From positions 1 to 25,846 of the forward strand of contig CAJNOQ010002170.1 in assembly GCA_905250885.1 (NCBI GenBank): 25,846 nucleotides of DNA. The letters run 5' to 3'. Shown here piece after piece: positions 9,711 through 25,846 of this stretch. Each line of letters begins with the position of its first letter. The first letter of the stretch is position 1. The notes below the pieces were generated by a model. That model searched no databases. It was not told the origin of the DNA and saw only the letters and a list, made by a program, of their open reading frames with translations. Both the position numbers and the translations under genes were made by a program. Origin of the DNA: Didymodactylos carnosus (lineage: Eukaryota > Rotifera > Eurotatoria > Philodinida > Philodinidae).

Positions 9711-11582
9711 ACGTGAAAAAAGGCTGAAACGCTTCTGGAGAAACATAGAGTTTTTCAGGAAAAACGTTTAAATGCGTGTTCAGAAACTGGACTTGGCCCA
9801 GAAAAATCCTGAGGTTCTGGCCAAGAATACAGGAGTTTTCGGGGGGGGGGAACCATGAAGTTCTTGTGGAGAACTCACCGTCACACCCTCGCCCTTCACC
9901 CTCAGAGACTCGATGTTTGTCCACAAGACGTTCAGGTTTCTAGGTCGAAAAGAAGATAGTTCTCTACAGCAATCTGTTTCGGTGAAAAACTCAACTGGAC
10001 TTGAGCTTCCTTCTTCAAAAACGGTTTTTCAGTTCTTTGCGAAAAATTTTTTCTTCGCAGAAAGCTCATATTTTCTTGTTAACAACTCGATCTTTCTCTA
10101 CAAACAAACATATAATTTTTCAGACAAGAAGCTAAAGTTCTTGTACAGAAAGAAGAAAGATGAGATTTCTGTGAAGAAACAGCGATTTTTTTTCGCAAAG
10201 AAGATCAAGTTATTGTGAAAAATATCGAGTTTTTCCGGGAAAGAAGAACAAGCTCTTCTAAAAAAAACATGGAGTATATCGGCAATAGAAATGAGGCGAT
10301 TTGGAGAAAGATCGAGTTTTCCAGGCAAGAAGCTAAAGTTCTTGTGCAGTAAGACCGATTGCTTCAGGAAAAAAGGTAAAGTTTCTGTGAAGAAGCATCG
10401 AGTGTGTCGGGAAAAAAAATGAACTGTTTTTGTAGTAACATCGAGTTTTTTAAGGAAGACGATAAAGTTCTTGTCGAGGAAGGAACATCGACTTTTTCAG
10501 GAAAAAGATGAGGTTTCTGTGAAAAAACATGAAGCTTTTCCGCAAAGAAGATCAAGCTCTAGTTAAAAAATATCGAGTATATCGGAAAAAATGACTTGTT
10601 TTTGCAGGTCAATGAACTGTTTTTGGAGAAAGATCGAGTGTTTCAGGCAAGAAACCAGAGCTGTTGTGCAGAGAGATCTAGTTTTTCAGGAAAAGGAAAA
10701 ACATCTAGCTTTTTTACAGAAAAGACTACCTTATTGTGAAAAGACATCTAGGTTTTCAGTACAAAACATGAAGTGTTCGTCATACATTTGCCAAACATGG
10801 AGTTTGTCAGGAAAAATGATCATCTCTTGCGTAGAAACAAGGCCTCTCTCAGCAGAAGGCATGAACACCGAGCTTTTCCGCAAAGAAGATCAAGTTCTTG
10901 TGGAAGAGCATCGAGTTCTTCCTGAAAGAGGATTAAAGCTCTTGTGAAAAACATCGATTATATCAGGGAACAAGATAAAGTTTTAGTGCAGGAAAGAAAC
11001 CTCTGTTTTTGAATAACCATCGAGCTTTTCAGGAAAAGTATGAAATATTGTTGGAGAAAGACCAAGTTTTACAGGAAAAGACATGAGCTGCATGTGGAAA
11101 AGCGTAGAGTTTGATGCGGAATACCATGAGCTTCTTCTGGTGAAACATCGAATGTTTCAGGAAAGACGATAAAGGTCCTGTGAAAAAACATCGATATTTT
11201 AGGGGAAAATGTGAAGTGTTTTTGGAGAAACATCGGATTTTTGAGGAAAAAAGCTGAAATTCTTGTGAGAAAACGTCGAGTTTTTCAGGATGAAAAATGA
11301 AGTGTTTCTGGAGATAGATCGAGTTTTTCAAAAAAAAAAGTGCGTGTGGAGTAACGTAGAGTATGTTAGGAAAAGGCCTGAACTTCTTGTGGAGAAACAC
11401 GTAGGTTTTCTGGAAAAAGACTGAAACGCTTCTGGAGAGGTTCTTGTGGAGAGAGAAGGACGTTAAGAGGGAAAAACGTGAAGTTCTTGTGAAAAAACAT
11501 CGAGGTTTTCAGGAAAGAAGATAAAGTTCTTGCACAAGAACTTCATGATTTTTCCTATAACAGTCGATGTTTCTTCGGAAGA

Positions 11583-11791
11583 AGTTCGTCTTTTTTCCTA
11601 TCAATGAGGTCTATCACGGTGTACTTGATGGATGTTCTAAAGATAAGAGTGCCACTCCCTAACTTTTCATACAAGTCTAGTGTTTGAGAATTAACCTAAC
11701 ATAAAGCAGCATCTAGTCTACATACCTGCCCAAAACCGACAGCTTCAGCTACGATCGTTTGGGCAGAAGCGACCGTTTCCTGGGAGAGCCC
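11583..11791 (-). pseudogene. Acetyltransferase-like (GNAT) C-terminal scrap
   Basis: The - strand frame from 11791 reads GLSQETVASAQTIVAEAVGF, GQVCRLDAALC, stop (TAG at 11698-11696), VNSQTLDLYEKLGSGTLIFR, then TSIKYTVIDLIDR. The order helix, Cys-Arg-Leu-Asp-Ala strand, then N-x(6)-LYEKLG resembles motif B and the C-terminal part of GNAT N-acetyltransferases. Only about 70 codons are present with one stop, and it sits inside the 44 bp array. It could be a captured fragment or chance; no N-terminal acetyl-CoA loop is visible. Confidence 0.4.
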
Positions 11792-11795
11792 AATT

Positions 11796-11953
11796 TTCTT
11801 GATATTTAGAAATCTGAAAACGCATGAGAACATAGGTTATCGACCATGCTGAATCGAAACAAACAGCTTTTCCGAAAAATAAACATTCCCACAAGATTCA
11901 GCGTGGTCGATGACCTATGTTTCCATGCGTTTTCAGATTTCTAAATATCAAGA
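11796..11953. repeat. Near-perfect hairpin, 59 bp arms
   Basis: Bases 11796-11854 and 11895-11953 are reverse complements with about five mismatches over 59 bases, around a 40 bp loop. The outer arm begins TCTTGATATTTAGAAATCTG and the inner part includes ACATAGGT and GCTGAATC. It looks like a recent palindromic insertion or a foldback MITE within the older array. Confidence 0.85.
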
Positions 11954-12476
11954 AGATTGAGTTCTGTACGATAGAAAAAATATCGAGTTCTTGTAAGAAC
12001 TTATCGAGTATTTGACGAAGATTGATTAAGTTCGTGTGGAAAATTATCGAGTCTTGAAAGAAAGAGATGAAGTCCTGATGAGGAAACACATAGTCTTGAA
12101 TGAAAAATGTCTAAGTTTTGGTGAGAACTTATCGACTTTTTCAAAAAGAGAGACGAAGTTCTCTTGAAGAATCATCGAGTGTTCGACGAAAAAAGACGAA
12201 CTTCTTCTGAAAAGACATCCAGTTTTTCACGAAACAAGTTAAAGTTCTTATGAGAAACGAAGAACGAGGAAGTCCCTGTGGGAAAATATCGACTTCTGGA
12301 AAAAAGGGACCCGTATGCGTATGCGCAATTATCATATGTGGTAATGCGATGGGATTTATAAGATGTGAGGTAGTGACTATCATTAGGAATGCCATGAGAC
12401 TATTAGGTTGATTTACGATGAACATTTTGTTTTCTTCTGGATGCTTTTGGCTATCGTTACCAGTGTACTGATATTT

Positions 12477-13545
12477 CTATCTGCGGTAATTAGTGTATGA
12501 AGCGAAACCGTTTCCGTAACGAAGTGGAGCTGAATTTCGAAGCTGCGTTCCTGGTTTGGTTTCAACATGATGCTTCAGTACTCCTGTTCGTTTTGGTTTC
12601 TCTCTAAGTACATCTGGGTACTGTTCGAATAATTCTTCGGTTTGGTGTTTTTGACTAGTGGATAGGTCTGTGTTGGATAAGTGAATATACTTCATACTCA
12701 TCTTCATCATTAATAAAATTAAATGGTGTATATGGTTTCACTTGAATATAGTTTGCATGAAACGGTGGAATTTAAATTGTCTCTACGGACATTAATGTAT
12801 ATACTTTATGATTGCGGAAATCTTTTTGTGTGTTCGATATATGCGTAGATTCCCGATGATTTTGTTCATTTTTCTTTTCATACTAGACTTTTTGTTGTAC
12901 ACCATCAATCTGAAGGTTGTGGTTTGAATGAAATTATTTTCGATAATACACTGCCTCCAAAAGAGAGGAACCACATATACCGTATGATACTTCGTGATGT
13001 TATCGATTATTATAGGCAATATTAATGCATATTTGACGTATAGGGGAGATTTATCGACTAACGGGATTCGTAAATGTGTTCAGGGACTACGAAGTTTCGT
13101 ATTGATGTTGAAACCTAATTTTTGTAACACTTTCATGTTGATGAGGGTAAGTGAGGAGCCCGAATCAATAAGCAGATTGGTCAAAAGACCGTTGATTTTC
13201 CCTTCTACTATTAAGAGTGATGAGTTTACATTGATTGTGTGAAGTTGAGGGTGGCTTGTGTTGGGGACGAATCTATTGGAGTCTCATAGCAACGTTCCCT
13301 GGAGACTCCTTATTCGTTTTTTGGATATCGTGGAGAATTGGCACCGGGTTGCGTACACTTTTTTAGGATATGGCCGGGACGGCTACATTTATAATAATTG
13401 AAATTAGATATGCGATAAGTCGGTTGAAACGGTCGTGGTTGAAAATTCAGTGATGAATTTCGCTAAGAGATTCGTATTTGAAAATTTGAGTTTGAATTAG
13501 AATTTGCATATGTTTGAGATTAAGATTTGAATTAATATACGGCGA
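12477..13545 (-). pseudogene. Ty3/gypsy fragment: gag zinc knuckle, protease, RT start
   Basis: Read leftward from 13545. Near 13399-13355 is NYYKCSRPGHILKKC, a gag CCHC zinc knuckle whose first Cys has become Tyr. Near 13240-12880 is an aspartic protease: INGLLTNLLIDSGSSLTLI with the catalytic D-S-G at 13166-13158, an in-frame TGA at 13082-13080, then IPLVDKSPLYVKYALILPII and a distal FIQTTTFRLMVYNK. From 12710 to 12477 comes the linker and RT entry: STSQKHQTEELFEQYPDVLR, then LKHHVETKPGTQLRNSAPLR, as in Ty3/gypsy before the RT palm. The reading frame ends there, so the catalytic RT, RNase H and integrase are missing. No LTR was found. It is a truncated, inactive copy with its 5' side abutting an oppositely oriented copy. 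Confidence 0.85.
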
Positions 13546-14107
13546 TAGTAAATAATTAGAAACCACAACAATTACTCAAAGGAATATCCCAGTTTCTAAG
13601 AGATAGTGCTTTAGAATGGTACTGTCAACTATGCTGATGAGATAGAGCTCCTAACACACAGTTAGAATTTCAGTAACAGTTTCTGAATCAATTTAATTCA
13701 CCGTAACAGAAAGAATGGAATGATTACAAACAACGTTCAGATGAAACAATTAACGAGCTTGTAGTTCGTATTTTTACGCTCACAATGGATAGAACTGCGT
13801 CCTGCGCGAAAGAAGAAAGAGATCTCATTCGACATCATTACTGCAAAATGTGATCAGACACATTAACAATTATGGGAGCATCAAAATACGCCTCGTTTGA
13901 TGATATATTAGAGGAAGCCCAAAAAGCAGAGGAAATTCTGTATCACAGAAATAAATCTGAACCTCGAACACATGCAAATTCTAATTCAAACTCAAATTTC
14001 AAATACGAATCTCTTAGCGAAATTCATCACTAAATTTTCAACCACGACCGTTTCAACCGACTTATCGCATATCTAATTTCAATTGTTATAAATGTAGCCG
14101 CCCAGGT
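13373..14107. repeat. Inverted gag duplication, arms 130-170 bp
   Basis: Bases 13373-13510 and about 13974-14107 are reverse complements at high identity (for example TCAACCACGACCGTTTCAAC in one and its complement in the other). Weaker similarity extends to about 13545 and 13945. The identity ends in mid zinc knuckle at 14107, where the + copy loses its His. Confidence 0.85.
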
Positions 14108-14115
14108 TTTTGCCG
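13550..14115 (+). pseudogene. Ty3/gypsy gag fragment, + orientation
   Basis: The frame starts with KPQQLLKGISQFLRDSALEW, typical of gypsy gag capsid. After stops come FLNQFNSP, EWNDYKQRSDETINELVVRI, and ASFDDILEEAQKAEEILYH. A shift then leads to RPFQPTYRISNFNCYKCSRP (about 14050-14104), the start of the CCHC knuckle; after GGT at 14105-14107 the expected His is replaced by unrelated sequence. There are several in-frame stops, most at former Gln codons (TAA). It is the N-terminal continuation missing from the - strand copy to its left, so the two together cover gag, protease and the RT entry of one family. Confidence 0.8.
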
Positions 14116-14858
14116 GTTCCACAAAGTTGTGCATATTCGTACATTTTTCATCAGGAAGACATTATGCTTGTGTGCCTAGTCGTTTTTTAAAAGAAAGAGC
14201 GCCAATTTTATTTGAAATGAAAATTCTGTATTTTTTTTTCTTTCAATTTGTTTTTAAAGACAAAATCATATTATTTACTGTTTAAAATATCGTAGCAATC
14301 GGAACGTTGTCACGTATTGGGCGTTTATATGCTTTTATCTTCTTTTTTTGATATTAATCGAATTTTACTTTCGATATTCTGATACCGTAGCTTCCCAACT
14401 CAGATGCAAATTCATCCTAATTGGCTTTGTTGTTTGACATAGTGAATCTCTTCCCAAATTGTCTCTTTGTCAATTGTTGCCAAAAACATCACGAATTCGC
14501 CAGAAACGGTGTATCCAAGCAGAAAACGAGCGTTTTGGAAAAGTTTTGCCGCTTTTCTTTTTGAACTTTAGCGGGTCTGACGGGACCTTTTTCATGAAAA
14601 ATACACGCTAAGAATGTTCTTTTTATTAAGATATTTCGCGAAGTGCTTAGTTGTTATAAACTGGAGAAAAGTCACTTTCAAGGTCGCGCGACATTTTAGA
14701 TATATTCTTCGATTTTCTCGATAAGGACTAATGCTACGAGCTCGTTTTTTCACCGGAAGTCTAGATGAGAAAAAAAGGAGATACATTTCAAGGCAAACGG
14801 CTTTACCCTTCTCGAAAATATTTATGATGCATATTTTAATATTTTCATGGACAGATAG
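14116..14858. other. Mostly noncoding; possible eroded transposase 3' half
   Basis: On the - strand, downstream of the mariner-like N-terminus, short frames such as KEKRQNFSKTLVFCLDTPFL (about 14560-14500) lie where the catalytic part of a Tc1/mariner transposase should be, but no DDE motif can be read. No terminal inverted repeat was found. Confidence 0.3.
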
Positions 14859-15272
14859 TCAGAGTATCCTTTTCAAAAATGGGAATCCATCCACCACTTC
14901 ATTTTTATTTTTTATTGGCGTGGCATCTGATTTCTTGGAAGTCCGAATTCGTTGTTTCAAATTTTGACCGATTGTTCGTTGATCGACATTAAAACGCCTA
15001 GCCAGACTTCGTTGACTGATACCACTCTTGCTATTCAAAGTAAGCGCGATTCGCGTCATTTGTTTCTTGTTTAATTTACGTGGACAACCGGGTCTTGGCA
15101 AATCTTTTATTGTTTTAGATTGCTCATATTTTTGGATGATTCGATACATAATTGAATAATTATAACCTTCTTTTTTGTAGAAATTTCATGTAGTTTTCAA
15201 GTTACTACTCGCAGGGTCTTTATTGAAAGTTACAACACGCAATCTGAATGCTTCTCTTTCGTCCTTTTCCAT
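14859..15272 (-). pseudogene. Tc1/mariner transposase N-terminus (paired-like HTH)
   Basis: The ATG at 15272 opens MEKDEREAFRLRVVTFNKDP; a TGA at 15188-15186 interrupts, then NFYKKEGYNYSIMYRIIQKY (from about 15185) continues in frame. The rest is SKTIKDLPRPGCPRKLNKKQ, a typical linker between the two helix-turn-helix halves (the D-x-P-R-x-G-R-P-x-K motif, here with Cys), then SGISQRSLARRFNVDQRTIG, the second HTH recognition helix. The frame ends at 14859 after about 137 codons; the usual 330-350 residue protein with its DDE/D catalytic triad is not intact. No target TA or terminal repeats were identified. Confidence 0.75.
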
Positions 15273-16476
15273 GTGAAAAAAATCTGTAAAGGAGAGACGA
15301 AAAAATATATGAATATGTCCTTTAGACTATGTTCTTTCTAACAAAAAAAGGATAAAATCTCTACGATATTCTATCGCAACGCTATATAAAACAAAAAATT
15401 AATGCAAAACTTTTGTCTCACCCTTTACTTCCGAGTAAAAGTATTTTTAATTGATTATTAGACGTAACTAAACGAATAGTCCTAATCTAGACATTCAAAC
15501 GAAAGATTACAAAAATGTTATCAATAATGATGTCTTCAATAACAAAATCAAAGAAGAAATGTATGGATCATATATCGAAACATCGAAATATGAAAGAAAA
15601 AAATCAGTTTAAATTAACATCAACCTAATATCGAAATCGACAAGCTCATTTTGCTGCTTTTGCTATGAGTCAAGAATTAGTTGAGCAAAGTATATTATTT
15701 ACTATCTTTTTTATCTTTATAATAGTTATACGTTATAACCTTCAAATATATGATGATACTAAAAGAAAATTCGCCGTATGAATTATTGGTGTACGGTCAG
15801 GCAATGAAGAATATTTAGAAAGAAGTAATCGTATTTAAAAAAGAAATTATTTTTATCGACTTTCTCGACGCTCTCACAAATTCTTTTAACTTGGCAATTT
15901 TCAATGTCCTGGGAACAGCTTATAGCAAAGTGAAGGCTATGTCCAATGTACAACTTTTTTCTTTATCTCTCCTATCATAACGTCTTTATCATTTTCTATG
16001 ACTCTTAGGAATGACTTGATGAAATTAATTTTCTTGTTATTGATCATCTACCATGGCAAGATACTATTATATTAATGTTTCTCTCTCGGAATAGGTTAAA
16101 ACATCTACTGTAAACCTGTTTGTTTAAAAATATACAGTTTTAGACCAACTTCGCTTATACTAAACAAGCATACCTTTCCCAAAATTGATTCAAATAAGAT
16201 AAAAATTGTACCAGATTCAAATAAGAAAACTGAGTTTTGTAGCCGAAGAATTGCTACAGGTCTGATCAGCGGTTCTGTGTATGAAAAGGACTTCTTTCGA
16301 TACATTATTGCATTCTTCTGTAGAGAAAGCCTGTAAAACAAACAATATGATTATTGCTATCACAGTCAGTGTATGAGTTCTAGTCATAATATGATGTGAT
16401 TCATCTCCTGGTCATTCCCTTACACACACATCCAGAGAAAACAACAGTAAAATTTAACAAAAGACTTTAGTTATAT
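15273..16476. other. Noncoding stretch between transposon relic and tubulin 3' end
   Basis: No gene recognised. A + strand run near 15580-15700 (frame containing RNRQAHFAAFAMSQELVEQS, with an upstream stop) has protein-like composition and may be an old gene fragment, but I cannot name it. Confidence 0.35.
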
Positions 16477-16482
16477 TTTATT
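16477..16482 (-). promoter_or_regulatory. Polyadenylation signal AATAAA of beta-tubulin
   Basis: AATAAA on the - strand lies 58 bases downstream of the beta-tubulin TAA at 16542-16540, a plausible 3' UTR distance. Confidence 0.6.
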
Positions 16483-16539
16483 CAGCAAATGAAAACAACA
16501 ACAAATAAAACTAGTCCTGTTATCCTCATCGACGATCAT

Positions 16540-24926
<8,387 letters not shown>

Positions 24927-24940
24927 CTATATAAAGAAGA

Positions 24941-25846
24941 AAATACAACCATGTTTCTATAAGCCAAATACAACAGAAATATCGAAAAGCAGAAATCTTA
25001 TATCCGTAGTCGACTTCATTCATCTTTTTTGCTTTAAGCGGCTTGTCCAAGTAACGCGACACTTCCCTGATTAAGTATTTTTTTCAAAACTAAACAAAAC
25101 CGTTTATGCCAGGTTGTAGAGTATAGTCGGAAGTGTCAGAAAATGTATTTTCTTTTTTTTCAAGTGAGTCCTGTGAGCCGTCATATAGTGCGCAGTAACT
25201 ATAACGAACCATGCTGTTCGTCACATCTTTTATGTTCTTGTTTTCAACTCGATATCAATGCAGTTTTGAATGCTAATTCGAAATATGATGTTGACTTTGA
25301 GAAAAAATTGAAATTTGATGGTGAAAACGTTACGTTACAGCTATTTTTGGACTGGGAAAAATAGAAAAATGGTCATAACTTTTGAACGAAGAGCGATCGG
25401 CACAGATTATTTGTAGCTTTTTACAAGCTCGTTATCCTCTACTGATTGACGTATGAACAAACGAAATCAGAGTCGGACATGTCCATAGGCTTCCTCGTGA
25501 GGATTTTATCAAGATTGCAAGAAAGAAAACAAAGAAAATAATTCCTATTGAAATTACGAAAAATGACATTGACACATCTAAACTGAAATTGGAAAATCGA
25601 AAAAGTATCTATCTGGAGGCCTAAAAAGTCTATCCAGTCAAATTCTAACTGATTTGCAGTGAGAATACGCAAGAGAAAAAAAAAGTGTCACAACGTTACT
25701 TTAGTAAATTGGCTTTTATAAACTAAGTAAACGGCTGAAAAAATTCTTTTTTAGCAAAAGAAACCTCGTTAGCTCCTCCATAAACTTTTCTCAAAACACT
25801 TTTTATTAGCTCTTCTAAATTCGCAGGAATTTGCACTTTAATGAGT
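24941..25846. other. Probable beta-tubulin intron 1 (partial), no exon found
   Basis: The - strand was read for the N-terminal MREIVHIQAGQCGNQ exon and nothing similar occurs, so the 5' exon and promoter should lie past 25846. A 9 bp inverted pair (GACACTTCC at 25059, GGAAGTGTC at 25131) is noted. The 73-codon + frame at 25143-25364 has no recognisable motif. Confidence 0.5.

Larger units (their letters stand above)
9713..12310. repeat. Degenerate tandem array, unit about 44 bp
   Basis: Units run 40-47 bases with an approximate consensus of ATCGAGTTTTTCAGGAAAG followed by AAGATAAAGTTCTTGTG and AAGAAAC. Clear units start for example at about 10214, 10301, 10394, 10439 and 10487. Copies are diverged, and the first 400 bases are the least regular. 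Because the unit is often close to 45 bases and A-rich on one strand, long frames stay open on both strands: Lys-rich on +, Phe-rich with FPEKLDVFS-like 15-residue periods on -. These are by-products of the repeat, not genes. The array is interrupted at about 11600-11950 by non-repeat DNA and by an orientation switch near 11535. This is a minisatellite or satellite relic of unknown family. Confidence 0.75.

Noticed and set aside
9913..11400. Several 60-123 codon frames on both strands
   Set aside because: They are products of the 44 bp repeat, whose period lets both strands stay open; composition is extremely Phe/Ser or Lys/Glu rich and both strands cannot be coding together.
14520..14560. 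AAAAGTTTTGC near 14537 as the mate of a similar word near 15408 (mariner ends)
   Set aside because: Only about 11 bases match, with no TA-flanked terminal structure; could be chance.

Overview
The window is AT-rich animal nuclear DNA. Protein-coding sequence is split by GT-AG introns, coding density is low, and many kinds of decayed transposon are present. The beta-tubulin is metazoan in character. The mix of a FLYWCH/SWIM MULE, Tc1/mariner, Ty3/gypsy and LINE relics in AT-rich DNA fits an invertebrate; a bdelloid rotifer is my best guess, from general impression only. No bacterial operon, CRISPR array, rRNA or convincing tRNA was seen.

Two host genes look intact. (1) A 59-residue PMP3/UPF0057 membrane proteolipid lies on the + strand in two exons (4889-4998 and 5078-5147) and is missed by a simple ORF scan. 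(2) A beta-tubulin gene lies on the - strand. Seven coding exons are visible between 24926 and 16540, every splice site is GT-AG and every exon is in frame. They cover residues 20 to the stop at 444; the first exon (about 19 residues) must lie beyond the right edge. Two introns are 65-66 bp, while the other four are 1.0-2.7 kb and three of these hold inverted-repeat or transposon-like DNA.

Layout from the left: a broken, probably type II membrane glycosyltransferase-like pseudogene (about 54-1004, +); gene-poor DNA; a LINE reverse-transcriptase relic (2640-3195, -) with a damaged catalytic box; a Ty3/gypsy RT relic (3985-4140, -); the PMP3 gene; a 3.6 kb MULE-type DNA transposon (about 6146-9710) whose transposase has lost its catalytic core and which holds a second, nested inverted-repeat element (6511-8269); a 2.6 kb degenerate tandem array of roughly 44 bp units (9713-12310) interrupted by a hairpin and an acetyltransferase-like scrap; a head-to-head pair of Ty3/gypsy fragments (12477-14107); a Tc1/mariner transposase N-terminus (14859-15272, -); then beta-tubulin to the right end, with a nested foldback (16956-18499), a TA-flanked MITE (22076-23023) and another inverted-repeat element (23699-24518) in its introns.

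The genes do not form a pathway. The main story is a housekeeping gene kept intact while its introns and flanks fill with mobile and palindromic DNA. The least explained pieces are the 44 bp array that is largely open on both strands, and the foldback whose inner arms are made of about 15 bp Lys/Phe-coding repeats.
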